From: Chinchilla lanigera
Lineage: Eukaryota; Chordata; Mammalia; Rodentia; Chinchillidae
NCBI RefSeq assembly: GCF_000276665.1
Contig: NW_004955475.1
Coordinates: 8,538,307-8,602,306, forward strand
Length of the DNA stretch: 64,000 nt
Reading direction: 5' to 3'
The translations under genes and the position numbers were made by a program. Numbering within the stretch: the stretch's first letter is position 1; each line of letters starts with the position of its first letter. This document shows positions 1 to 10,942 of the stretch, one piece after another. The notes under the pieces are model-generated. The model ran no database searches and was not told the origin of the DNA. It was given only the letters and a program-made list of their open reading frames with translations.

Positions 1-791
1 TATATTACATATTGTTATCTTCAAATTAATTGTTCACATGACCAGATATAAGCATGTAAAGTTGGTCCCAAAAAATCAAAAAGAAGAAAAAAAAGATTTT
101 AAACATTAACTGTTCCTTCCAATGGGCCAGTAGAAATCAGCAATACAATTAACCCAGCTATCCTATGCATATACATATATATATTTTCCCCTTCTTTCTT
201 TTTCTCCTTTCCCTCACCTCAGTTGTTCCTTCCCTTCTAGCATTTTCTTTTCCTTTCACAGTATCTATTGTACCTTTCAGATTTTACTTACTCTTTCAGG
301 TTCTTACAGTAGGAAGACAATATGATGTTTACACATGCAGGTCTGATTTATTTCACTTATGAGTATGGTCTCTAGTTGCATTCGTTTACCTATAAAAGCC
401 TCAAGTTTATCTTCTTTATAGCTGTGTAATACTCCATTGTACAAAAAAATTACCACATCTATTTTATCCATTCCTCAGCCAATGGGCATTAGGGTTGTTT
501 CCAAGATTTGGCTACGACAAATTGCACTGCTGTAAACATGGGTACACATATATGTGGTATGATGTTTTCAGTTCTTCTGGAAAAATACCCAAGAAGGGAA
601 TAGCTAGGTTTAATGGGACCTTTAATCCTAGTTTTTTGAGGAATCTCCACACTGATTTCCATACTGGTTGTACCAGTCTACACTCCCACCCACAGTGGAG
701 AAGGGTGCCTTTTTCTCCACACCGCTTCCAGCATTTGTTATTGATTGATTTCTTCATGATAGACATTCTTTCTGGGGTGAGATGGAATCTC

Positions 792-1318
792 NNNNNNNNN
801 NNNNNNNNNNNNNNNNNNNNNNNNNNNNNNNNNNNNNNNNNNNNNNNNNNNNNNNNNNNNNNNNNNNNNNNNNNNNNNNNNNNNNNNNNNNNNNNNNNNN
901 NNNNNNNNNNNNNNNNNNNNNNNNNNNNNNNNNNNNNNNNNNNNNNNNNNNNNNNNNNNNNNNNNNNNNNNNNNNNNNNNNNNNNNNNNNNNNNNNNNNN
1001 NNNNNNNNNNNNNNNNNNNNNNNNNNNNNNNNNNNNNNNNNNNNNNNNNNNNNNNNNNNNNNNNNNNNNNNNNNNNNNNNNNNNNNNNNNNNNNNNNNNN
1101 NNNNNNNNNNNNNNNNNNNNNNNNNNNNNNNNNNNNNNNNNNNNNNNNNNNNNNNNNNNNNNNNNNNNNNNNNNNNNNNNNNNNNNNNNNNNNNNNNNNN
1201 NNNNNNNNNNNNNNNNNNNNNNNNNNNNNNNNNNNNNNNNNNNNNNNNNNNNNNNNNNNNNNNNNNNNNNNNNNNNNNNNNNNNNNNNNNNNNNNNNNNN
1301 NNNNNNNNNNNNNNNNNN
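792..1318. other. Assembly gap (527 N)
   Basis: A run of N inside the LINE-1 ORF2 3' part. The right edge falls inside a B1 SINE and the left edge inside ORF2 coding sequence. Open frames drawn through it are artefacts. Confidence 1.
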
Positions 1319-1446
1319 TCTCATTATGCAGTTTAGGTTGGTCTTGAACTCACTTTGTAGCTCAGGCTGGCCTCGAACTCACAGTGATCCTCCTGCTTCA
1401 GCCTCCTGAGTGCTGGGATTACAGGCATGCACCACCACACCCAGCT
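1319..1446 (-). mobile_element. B1 SINE inserted in LINE-1
   Basis: Reverse complement of a 7SL-derived B1. It shows the ctgggattacaggcatgcac (A-box side) and gcctcctgagtgctggg blocks, and the ggctggcctcgaactcac B-box region. It is cut at the left by the gap, so its A-tail and target-site duplication cannot be read. L1 ORF2 resumes at about 1447. Confidence 0.85.
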
Positions 1447-4397
1447 GATTCTGTTTGAATATTTAAATTTTGATCCATTTTGATTTTACTTTAGTGCATG
1501 GTGATAGACATGGGTCTAATTTTAGTCTTTGGCATGTGGAAATCCAGTTGTTCCAGCACCATTTATTAAAGAGGTTATCTTTCTTCCAGTGAACATGTTT
1601 GGCCCCTTTGTCAAAGATAAGGTGCTGAGTGTGTTTGTAGTTGTATCTGCATCTTCTAATTTGTTCCACTGATCCTTAGGTCTGTTTTTCTTTTTTTTGC
1701 CAGTGCCATGCTGATTTTTATCACAGTAGCTTTGTAGTATAATTTTAAGCCAGGGATTGTGATGCCTCCTGCCTTTTCTTTGTTACCCAGTTTTGCTTTT
1801 GCTACTCTGGATCTGTTCTGGTTCCAGATGAATCTCAGGAATGTTTTCTCTAGATCTGTGAAGTATACTAATGATATTTTAAAGGAATTGCATTGAATCT
1901 GTGTAACAATTTTGGAAATATGGTCATGTTCACAATGTTCACTCTTCCTATCCACAAGAAAGGAATATCTTTCTTTCCATTTTCTGAAATCCTCTCAAAT
2001 CTCTTTTTTCAGAGTATTGTAATTTTCACTGTATAGATCTTTTACTTCCTTTGTTAGATTGATTCCCAAATATTTCATTTTTTTGGATACTACTGTGAAA
2101 GTTTTGATTTCCCTAATTTCTTTCTCAGTGTGTTTATTGTTTGTGTACAGAAATGCTACTGATTTCTGAGTGTTGACTTTGTATCCAGTTACACTACTGA
2201 ATTTGCTTATTAAATCTACAAGTCTTTTGGTGGAGTGTTTGGAGTCTTCTATGTAGAGTATCATGTCATCTGCGAATAATGATAATTTCACTTTTTCCTT
2301 TCCATTCCTTATTCCTTTTATTTCTCTCTTTTGTCCACTTATTCTGGCTAATGTTTGGAGAACTATGCTGAATAAGAGTGGTGGCAGTGGATATCCTTGT
2401 CTTAAAGTGAAAGCTTTCAGTTTTTGTCCATTTAATATGATGTTGGCTGTTGGTTTATTGTAGATGCCTTTTGTCAGATTGAGGTAAAGACCATCTATTC
2501 CTATTTTCTGTAGTGTTTTTATCATGAATGAATGTTGGACTTTGTAAAAAACTTTTTCTTCATCTATTGAGGTGGTCATGTGATTTTTGTCTTTGGCTCT
2601 GTTGATATGGTGTATTACATTTATTGATTTGTGCATATTGAATAATCCTTGCATCCCTGGCATGAATCCCATTTGGTCATGGTGTATAATCTTCTTCATG
2701 ATTTGCTGCATTCTGTTGGCTAGCATTTTATTCAGGATTTTTGCCTCTATGTTCATTAGGGAGATTGGCCTATAGTTCTCTTTTTTGGTTGGTTCTTTCT
2801 CTGGTTTTGGTATCATGGTAATACTTCCCTCCAGGAATGAGTTAGGAAGAATTGCTTCCCTTTCAATTTCATTAAAAACTTTGAGAAGAATTAACATTAC
2901 ATCTTCTCTAAATTTCTTGTAGAATTCAGCTGTGAAACCATTAGGACCTGGGCTTTTCTTTGTTGGTAAGTTTTTAATTACATTTTCAATTTCATTGACC
3001 TATACTGGGTTATTCAGAATTTGTAGATCTTCTTGATTCAGCTTCGGTAATTCATATGTATCTAGGAATCTGTCCATTTCTTCTGTGTTTTCCATCCTGT
3101 GAGAGTAAAGATTTTCAAAGTAAGTATTGGTGATCTTCTGAATTTCTATATGGTCTGTATTGATTTCACCCTTTTCATTCCTTATTGCATGAATTTGAGC
3201 TTTTTCTTTTCATTTTTGAAAAGGTTGGCTAAGGGTTTATCAATTTTATTTATTCTTTCAAAGAACCAACTCTTCAATTCATTAATTCTTTGTATTGTTT
3301 TCTTAGTCTCCATTGTATTAATTTCTGCTCTGATCTTTATAATTTCATCCCTCATGTGGGCTTCAGGCTTGACTTACTCTTCTTTTTCTAGAAGCCTGAG
3401 GTGCAGCATAAGGTTGTTAATTTGTGCTTGTTCTGTTTTTCTGATGTGAGAATTCACCATTACAAATTTCCCTCTTAGGACTGCTTTCATTGCATCACAC
3501 AGGTTCTGGTCAGTTGTATCTGCCTTTTCGTTTGATTGTAAATATTGTTTAATTTCTTCTTTAATTTCATCTGTGACCCATTGGTTGTTCAGGAAGGTAT
3601 TATTTAATTTCCATGTGTTTATGGAGTTTTTTTTATTTCTTCTGCAAATAATTTCCAATTTCATTGCCCTGTGGTCAGATAATATGCATGGGATAATTTC
3701 AGTTCCTTTGCATTTACTAAAGCATGTTCTATGTGTTAGTATATGGTCCATTTTGGAGCACATTCTTTGTGCAGCTGAGAAAAATGTGTATTCTGATATT
3801 GTTGGGTGGCACACTCTGTAAAGGTCTACCAAGTCCATTTGTTCACAAGCTTGGTTTAGTTCTGTTATTTCTTTGCTGATTTGTTGCCTCGTTCATCTAT
3901 CTCTTTATGAAAATGGGGTGTTAAAGTCCCCCATTACAATGTGTTATTGCTTGTTTGACTTTTCATGTCTGTTAAAATTTGTCTTATATAGTTGGGTGCG
4001 CCTGTATTTGGTGCATAGATATTTATGATTGTTATCTCTTCCTCTTGCAGTTTTCCCCTGACTAGTATGTAGTGACCTTCTATATCTCTTTTAATCATTC
4101 TTGGTTTGAAGTTCACATTGTCTGCAAACAGAATAGCTACCCCTGCTTCTTTCTGGGTTCCTGTAGCATGGAGTATTGTTTTCCATCCTTTGACTTTCAG
4201 TCTATGAATTTCCTTGTGAGTTAAATGTGTTTCTTTTGTACAGCGTATTGTTGAATTTTTTTCTTGATCCACTCTGCCAATCTGCTTCTTTTGATTGGTG
4301 AATTGAGGACATTTATATTGATGGTTATAAGTGATATGTGTTGGTTTAACTTTGTCGTGATATTTTCCTGCTGTTGTTCCATACTTTTCCTCTCTAT

Positions 4398-5566
4398 TTA
4401 ATTGCTTGCCCTACTTGGTGGTTCCTTGCTGTTCTTGAAATTGTGCTTATTTTTATCTCTTTCTAGAACATCTTTTAGTACTCTTTGTAGGGTTGATTTG
4501 ATGGTCATGAATTTCTTCAGTTGTTCTTTGTTGTGGGAGTATCTTATTTCTCCATTAATTTTGAAAGATAGTTTTGCAGGGTACATCCATCTGGGTTGGA
4601 AATTGTTTTCCTTCAGGACCTTAAATACTTCACTCCAAGTTCTCTTTGACTTGATTGTTTGTGTTGAGAAATCTGCTGTGATTTTGATGAGCTTTCCTTT
4701 ATAGGTGATCTGTTTCTGTTCTCTAACAGCTTTTAACATTCTGTTCTTTAGTTGAATTTCTGGGATCTTGATTATTATATATCTGGGTGTAGATTTATTT
4801 TGGTTATGGCTAATTGGAGTTCTATATGCCTCACTTACTGTAAGTCAGATTCTTTTCCCATGCTTGGGAAATTTTCTGCTATTACTTCTGCAAATAGTGT
4901 TTTTACGTCTTTTGTGTTGATCTCCTGCCCTTTCATTGATACCTATCAGTCTTATTGGGGTTTTTTTTTTTTTTTTTTTTTTGCATCATCTTGCAGTGGT
5001 TGAATTGTTATTTCCTGGTTCCTTGATATTTTCTAGAGATCTTTCCTTTCACAATTGCTAGCTGCAATATTGTCTTCAAGGTCTGAAAGTCTGTCTTCAG
5101 TTTTGTGCATGCAGTTTTACCAGCTTTTGATAGAATTTTTAATTTCCTGGATATCTGTTTGAATCTCTTTCATGCATACTAATTCATTCCTATATTGTTC
5201 ATTCAATGTTTCCATCATTTTTCTATGCTCCTCTATTTTTTATCTATGTCATCTTTAGCTATTCTGAGCAATTCTTGCATTATTGTTGTCATTCCTTTTT
5301 TTTACCTGAGAGATTCTTTCTGATCTAATTTGTTCTACAGCCTGATGGAGTTGTTTCTTTACTTCAGTTGTTATCATTTCTAAAATTTCAAATGTGTAGC
5401 TTCGAAGTTCTTTTATGTCAGTGTCTTCTGGACTTATTCTGGATAGGCTTGATGGCTGGAGATTGCATTTTGCTACTTTGTTTTGACATTTTTCAAACAC
5501 CTGAAGTTCAGCAGGACTCAGCATCACTTCTACAATGGTGAGGGGAGGCAAGATGTGGTTCACCAA
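4398..5566 (-). pseudogene. LINE-1 ORF1 remnant (RNA-binding chaperone ORF1p)
   Basis: Known role: ORF1p trimerises through a coiled coil and coats L1 RNA in the cytoplasmic retrotransposition particle. Seen here: the open segment 5566-5255 (103 residues) ends in a heptad-like, Lys/Glu/Gln-rich stretch (TTEVKKQLHQAVEQIRSER) that fits the coiled coil. The open segment 4739-4398 (113 residues) carries the conserved C-terminal domain signature, with QITYKGK, a basic TWSEVFKVLKENN helix, YPAKLSF and a final LQRVLKDVL helix. Between them (about 4740-5250) the frame is lost to stops and to a poly-T tract at 4961-4982, so no complete protein is possible. The stop at 4398 lies 14 bases before the ORF2 ATG, the usual compact L1 arrangement. 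The start is uncertain because the 5' end is degenerate. Confidence 0.85.
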
Positions 5567-5650
5567 GGCTCCTGAGCTTCACAGGGGGGTCAATGTTGCT
5601 CCCACAATGGGGGGGGTGCCAGCTCACCTAGGCTCCAGAAGCTGTCTGGG
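5517..5650. repeat. Degenerate ~70-75 bp direct repeats at LINE-1 5' end
   Basis: Two imperfect units, about 5517-5587 and 5588-5650, share the order 'ctca/gtca..', 'cacaatgg + G-run', 'tcacc(a/t)aggctcc' and a closing G-run. A third partial start follows at about 5651. Seen by eye; the boundaries are approximate. Confidence 0.55.
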
Positions 5651-5654
5651 GCTC

Positions 5655-7150
5655 AGTGCCACTACGCTTTTATCTTTAGTAACTCCTTTCTTCTATTTTC
5701 ATTTGTGTTTATTTGGTTTTTGCTTGCTCTTAAAAAATTAATTTGTAGGTTTGTACTCTTCCTTAATTTTTAATAAATGCACTTATGGCTATAGATTTTC
5801 CTCTGAGTACTAGTTTGGTTACCTCCCACTGGCTTTGGTATATAAAAATTTGATTTTTTTTTTATCTTTCATTGATCCATAATTTCCATTTTGATTCTTC
5901 TTTAACCAGATTAAAAGTGTGTTATCCTCTTTATCACTGCAGGCATAGATTTCAGGCCATTATTTTATTGTTAAATTGCTACATTATTGACTCCATGGTT
6001 ATTATGTGACTCTACATAACATTTACTACTTGAAATTGATATTTCCATTGCAGTTTTATACATCCTTGATATTTCTAAGTATTTAATATATATTTTTAAA
6101 AATATGCCTTTTCTGTTCATGCAGACATATGTGTGTTCAAACTTGCTAATTGTTTCATTTCAGTTCCAATGTCCTTGTTTAGGATACTTAGCACCTAATG
6201 TGCCCATTTCTGAGGAAGGCATGTTTTTCACACTATAATTGTGACCTTGTTGATCTTTATGTTAAGCCTGTGTTGTAAACATTCATTGCAGTTGTATCTT
6301 TGTTGTTATCTGTACTTACTAGTGATTAAATGTTCCTTATCCTTCTGAATTTTCTTTTGCTTTGAGTTTTGTTTTGTCTGGCATTAATATTGCTACATCT
6401 GCTTTCTTTTTGTTGGCACTTAAGTATGTTTTTTCAATTCTTTTATTTTCAACCTGTTTGTGTTATTTTGTTTTACATATGTGTCTTATAAATCGCATAT
6501 AGCCATATTGGCTTTTGACTTAATCTAAGAGTCTTTGTCTTTTAATAAGGCAATTAAACATCCACATTTATTGTGATTACTTGGATAATTCCTGCCATCC
6601 CATTTTTAATTTTTTTATTTAGCCTGCTTTTATTCTATTCCCTTTGCTGTCTTTTGTTAGATGTACAGGATATTTTTGTTCAATTTCATTTTCACTAATA
6701 GTGTGTAAAGCATATATTTTATTTCTAAGGTTCAAAGTTTACCCATACATCATACAGATGCATTCTCTGCCACTACTTAGGATCAGTCGGTACATCTTGT
6801 CTCTCTCTAAACAAGTATGTCCATTAGTATACTCATTCTTGCCTCTGCTCTATCATTGCCACCGTATACTCCTGTCCCTGCCTAATGTTGCCACTTCAGT
6901 CACTTCTTGTGTTGATGCATTCTCTTAACAGGTTTACTCATGCTTTGCTCATTGCTTTTTATAGCCCACTTCTTGGCCCTGAATTCACTTTGCTTCTCTG
7001 TGTAATAGAGCTACTATCAGTTATCTCAGAGAGAATTTGTAGCCGATCAAATCTCTAGATGCCTGAATATCTGAAAAATGCCTTTCATTCATCCTCTGTG
7101 TTGTTTTTGTATTAGTCCCAGGTCTACTCTAGAATGGTTATAAATTTTTA
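5655..7150 (-). mobile_element. Older LINE-1 fragment (ORF2 5' part and upstream)
   Basis: T-rich sequence that reads, on the minus strand, like a diverged L1 endonuclease region (e.g. 5765-5860) and continues toward the ORF1/ORF2 junction near 6350-6600. No frame longer than about 95 codons survives. The younger L1 to its left probably inserted into it or next to it. The right limit is a guess, because similarity fades between about 6950 and 7150. Confidence 0.6.
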
Positions 7151-8905
7151 AAAACATATAGTATCTATCATTTCCAGAGATTTCAAATATGAGAATGGAG
7201 TCTATTGTGCATAGACTCTGCACTGTTTTACTCTCCCCATACCTATTTTTTAACCAAGGGCTCACTGCTACCCAAGGGCTAAGAAAACCTCCCTTTAGCA
7301 GCCTTTCCTTTGTTCCCTTGTCCCCATCAGGAAGATAAGTCATCAGAATATTGATGTGACACCTTTCAATTGGGTCAAGTCACTGTGTGTCAACTGTCAA
7401 GGTAAGGGTGGGGATTGTTTCTCGTTTTCTCTTTCACCTATGTAGTTGGAGCTGGATGCTAACTTAGAGACAGATTTGAACTGGCTGTTACTCTCTTTTT
7501 GTTTCTTCCATGCAGTCAATAGGAATGAGTTAGCATCTGAGAGTCAGGTTTGGTCTGTGGTAGGAGAGAAAGAGCCTCCTCAGACTCATGACTAGGCTAA
7601 GCAATCCTATCCAGTGCGCTAGAGCACACATCGAGGTGTGAGGCCTAAAGCTCAGCAAACAATGAAGTGTTATTTTGCTTTCCTTTGCCATTGTTCTATG
7701 TGCATGTCTCTCTTGGGAACTTTGTGGGGAGAGCTGGCTTTAGTTTGGGGGCAATATTTTGGTATTCCCAGGTCTCCTGACCACAATAGAACACTAATTG
7801 CCCTATATTTACAACAACTGCTTCGGGTCAAAATTCTTGCAGTTCCAATTCTTTAAAGGTACAAAGTGTAAAAGGGAATATGCTTTCAGTGAAGAAGACG
7901 TGCTTGTCAATTTCAATATACGACAGCCCTAAGGCTGCCATGTAAGTTGGTAGAGGCTAGCGACTGACTACACAGCTCCATGGAGTGCCCTTCCCATCAC
8001 ACACTCAGTGAATGGCTCAGCTGGACTCATGCACAATCTCTACAACTCTTCCAGCCCTGCCCCTGCTCCCCCTAAGGATACTTGCCAATCGGTTTGTCCT
8101 TAGCAAATGAGCCTGTGAATGTCTGCTCTCCTAACACTGAAAGTCTTGTAGTGGTACCTTATCTCAACCCCTTGGGTTAGACCTGTTAACTTTTTGACAT
8201 CTGTTTGGGTTAAATTTGAGGCTTAGAAAGGGACCCCTGGATTGGATGGTACATGAAGGAACCAATGTTCAAAGCTAAGTTTGTCTGATTTGAAAGCTTG
8301 TATACTGTCTACTAGAGGCAAGATAGCCAGAAAACTTAGCAGGCAAATGTCTGAGGTTTTGTGCCAGTCCATGAAGGATGTGATTACCTCAGATATTCAT
8401 TCATTCATTTCTCTAAGTCTACCGGATGGTCACCATCTAGTGATATAAGATATCTCCAGTCTTTCATGTACCAGGGAGGCCTCTTTCAATTGCAAATGGC
8501 AAGAATTCAACTCAAATGGATCTAAGCCAAAAGAGGATCTTATTAGTTCACCTAAATGAGAAGTAGCCATGTGTTACATAAAGACACTTCGGTGAAGGAC
8601 AGATTGCTTATACAATGGTTGGTCCTGTAGGATAACACCATGACCATCTTTGTGCAAATACACTCTGTGAGCTTTGCACAACAAAGAAATCACCTAATGG
8701 TACATTTCTCAGAATGTATCCTTATTGTTAATGACCTGTGTCTGTGTAAGGGTGACCTGGTCATGCAGTGCTCGGTTCCTGGCTCAAGTGAGGTCTGTCT
8801 TTCTTTTGGGTGCCTCTTTCTCAGGCAAGCTCTTCTCACAGGGCTTCTGAAATTCTAAGCTTACATATTCTAGCTGATCAGTATCCAATGTCTCTTTACC
8901 TATAC
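7151..8905. other. Single-copy-looking intergenic or intronic stretch
   Basis: No domain-bearing open frame, no RNA gene and no clear repeat. The frames of 70-84 codons here have no recognisable product. Confidence 0.5.
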
Positions 8906-8908
8906 TTT

Positions 8909-9105
8909 TATTTTTTTGGTGGTACTGGAGATTGAACCCAGGACTTCTGTACTGAGCTACACTCCCCAGATCTTTTAAACATTTATAGGGTTTTGTTTTA
9001 AGACAAGTTCTCAGTAAGTTGCCCAGGCTGGGCTCAAGCTCTTGATCCTCTTACCTCAGCCTCTCAGAGTTCTGGGACTATAGGCGTGCACCATCACACC
9101 AGGGT
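8909..9105 (-). mobile_element. B1-ID dimer SINE
   Basis: On the plus strand an inverted ID half comes first (8909-8972, 'actggagattgaacccagg' and 'ctgagctac'). An A-rich linker seen as T-rich follows, then an inverted B1 half (9000-9105, 'gcccaggctgggctcaagct' and 'ctataggcgtgcaccat'). Diverged. Confidence 0.8.
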
Positions 9106-9309
9106 CTTTTTATACACTTTCATCGAATGTTCTAGGGAGGATTCGTGTTGGCTCAGCTAGGGCCACACGCCTCCACATAAACCAATCACTTATCTGCTAT
9201 GATAAGATGCTCTGGTTGACAAGGGATGTGGAGATACGTAGTTTCCTGAGAAAATTTTGGCAGCTGTTACTGAAAAGAAGGCAGGGATGCTAAGCAAACA
9301 CAAACAGTG

Positions 9310-9400
9310 GTCTCCTGCATTTCTCAGTTCATGGACATGGAAACTGAGACCCAGAGAAGAAGGGGACAGCCCAAGATTATGTGGCCTTTGTATCAAGCAA
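9310..9400 (-). mobile_element. MIR fragment
   Basis: Contains 'catggaaactgagacccagag', the reverse of the conserved MIR core, followed by a diverged 'gcccaagattatgtgg'. Short and old. Confidence 0.5.
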
Positions 9401-9539
9401 TATTGGCTTTTGTAGCCCAGACATTAGGAAAAGCTGGCTTTTGTCCCAGCATCAGAGATGCTAGCACTTCTGTACGGCAATTTTGAGGTTTTTGAGGCCA
9501 AGAGACAATCTAGATCTGCCAGGACTAGGGAGGCATGCT

Positions 9540-9680
9540 GTGAATAAAACACTGTGGGGCAGAGGTCAGGACACCTGGGTTTTAGTCCTAGCTCAGCACC
9601 TAACCTACTGAATGAATTTTGGTGAGGTGCTTCTTCTTCTTAGACTTTAGTTTCCCCATCTATAAGCTGAGAGGTTGGAT
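9540..9680 (+). mobile_element. MIR fragment
   Basis: Order fits MIR: 'cacctgggttttagtccta', 'agctcagcacctaac', then 'agtttccccatctataagc'. It ends at the (TA)n array. Confidence 0.55.
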
Positions 9681-9686
9681 TGAATT

Positions 9687-9744
<58 letters not shown>
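9687..9744. repeat. (TA)n microsatellite
   Basis: About 29 TA units with one C interruption near 9699. Frames encoding alternating Tyr-Ile here are artefacts. Confidence 0.97.
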
Positions 9745-9747
<3 letters not shown>

Positions 9748-9758
9748 GTTCCAGTCTT

Positions 9759-9782
9759 GGGGAGGGAGCGAGGGAAGGAGGG
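9759..9782 (+). other. G-quadruplex-capable motif
   Basis: G-runs at 9759-9762, 9764-9766, 9772-9774 and 9780-9782 with loops of 1, 5 and 5 bases. It lies 15 bases after the (TA)n array. Confidence 0.6.
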
Positions 9783-10689
9783 AGGCAGTGAAGGAAGGAG
9801 GGAGAGAAGTCAGAAGGCTGAGAGGGAGTCCCTCCTCTCCATCTGGAACCATGTGGAATTTCTACAGTGGAGAAGTTTAACCTGACTTTAATTTGAGTTG
9901 AAATGTCTGATATTTCTGATAGTAATAACATGCCCTAGATGGGGCAGGAGGGAGCAAGGCCCCCTGAAAAGAACACCAAAAAGCCTCTCTGTTCCGTCTC
10001 CTGAAGCACAGCCCCCAGCAGGCGGGGGTCCTGGCACCAAGGCCTGGGGAAGCAGGGGTTCCTGAGAAGTCAGGGTTGGAGGAATCCACCTCGGGCTGGC
10101 AGGCAGCCACCCTGGCTGCATGGCGGGCTTTCTGCACCTCCTTCCCTGCAGCCTGCCCCATCCTGCCGTGCAAGGCCTGTGGGCTGCTTTGGGCTGGGCC
10201 AAGGGCTGTGAAAACACCAGCAAGAGGGCCAGAAGGTGGATAGTTTGTGAGGTGCCGCCTAAAATGGCAGGCACACGCCCTGGCAGAGTAGAGGCAGGGT
10301 GTGACAACTGCCATGGTGGCCATGGTGGGTACATTGGTCACTTGCTAGATATCCATCACCCTCATCCTTCTGCCCCACTGAGTCCATCTCTCCGTACAAG
10401 CATCTCCTCCTCAGTGGAAGGCCCACTCAGCTGACACCCCAGTCTTTCCTGCTGTGACACACATATCTCCTCTTAACCGTACCTCTGTCAAAAGGTAAGC
10501 GCTAGCCCAGATACGTGTGAGGGGGCTGGGTCACTCATTCACTGTGGGTAAGTTCTCAACTCCTTTCCCTACCAGGCCAAGTGCAGTACCTGTTAGGCCA
10601 TGAACGCAGAAGTCCTGCCTGATGTCTAACTTTGTCCTCTCATACTGCAGTTGGCCTGTGCTGGAGATAATGAAGTGCTGGCCACCAGC

Positions 10690-10703
10690 CACTATATAAA
10701 TAG
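10690..10703. promoter_or_regulatory. TATA-like box in a small inverted repeat
   Basis: TATAAATA at 10695-10702 lies inside an imperfect palindrome (cactat ... atagtg). No adjacent first exon or CpG-rich promoter is visible, so use as a promoter is unproven. Confidence 0.25.
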
Positions 10704-10924
10704 TGCCTGGAGTGAGAATCAGCGGTGCCCTTGCCGCCCCTCCTCCAGTTTCCCATCCCACCCCCGGCCTGTTTTCCTGCCTTAATGATCCTTCAGGAGG
10801 GGCGATGAGTGGGCACTGGAGAGCCCATGCTGACCCACCAGCCCAGAGCATGCAGCCTTCCAATTACCCACAAATCTCAAGGGAGGGGCAGGCAGGAGGA
10901 GGGAAAGAGCGCTTTCTTCCCCCT

Positions 10925-10942
10925 TTAAATATATATATTTAA
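10925..10942. promoter_or_regulatory. 18-bp perfect AT palindrome
   Basis: ttaaatatatatatttaa is its own reverse complement. It sits in a purine- and T-tract-rich, otherwise non-repetitive stretch, and could bind AT-rich-site factors. Function unknown. Confidence 0.35.

Larger units (their letters stand above)
489..4383 (-). pseudogene. LINE-1 ORF2 remnant (endonuclease and reverse transcriptase)
   Basis: Known role: ORF2p nicks target DNA and reverse-transcribes L1 RNA at the nick. Seen here: an ATG at 4383 begins a frame reaching NINVLNSPIK and LAEWIKK, typical of the endonuclease N-terminus, then slips at an A-run near 4260. The frame resumes with KETHLTHKE and AGVAILFAD (4272-3934). The segment 3838-3374 contains SDHRAMKLE, the endonuclease C-terminal histidine motif. 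The segment 2897-1995 is reverse transcriptase with NYRPISLMN, a motif A region ([11 protein letters not shown]), [11 protein letters not shown] and catalytic FADD at residues 208-211 of that segment. The segment 1955-1656 has FLRFIWNQ and the AGGITIPGLKLYYKA patch. The segment 780-512 has the CWKRCGEKGTLLHC cysteine region, and a shifted frame ends at TAA (491-489). A B1 and a 527-base gap interrupt it. Confidence 0.92.
1..5655 (-). mobile_element. LINE-1 retrotransposon, near full length, decayed
   Basis: The plus strand is T-rich, and the element reads from about 5655 down past position 1. In element order it has a degenerate repeated 5' segment (about 5517-5650), ORF1 (about 5566-4398), ORF2 (4383-489) and a 3' UTR that runs off the left edge. 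The first ~125 bases match the L1 tail at 56031-56126, which confirms them as L1 3' UTR. Several frameshifts and stops, a B1 insertion (1319-1446) and an assembly gap (792-1318) show it is not intact. Its reading frames are still recognisable, so it is younger than the L1 pieces at 35-40 kb. The 5' limit is my estimate from where homology switches to a different L1 segment. Confidence 0.92.

Noticed and set aside
495..1409. 304-codon plus frame and 270-codon minus frame
   Set aside because: Mostly N. The minus flank is LINE-1 ORF2; the plus frame is its shadow.
9877..10341. Frames of 154 and 148 codons on the minus strand
   Set aside because: Same bases open in two frames with no domain.
10690..10703. 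Gene promoter with TATA box
   Set aside because: No CpG island, start codon context or following exon could be supported; kept only as a weak motif.
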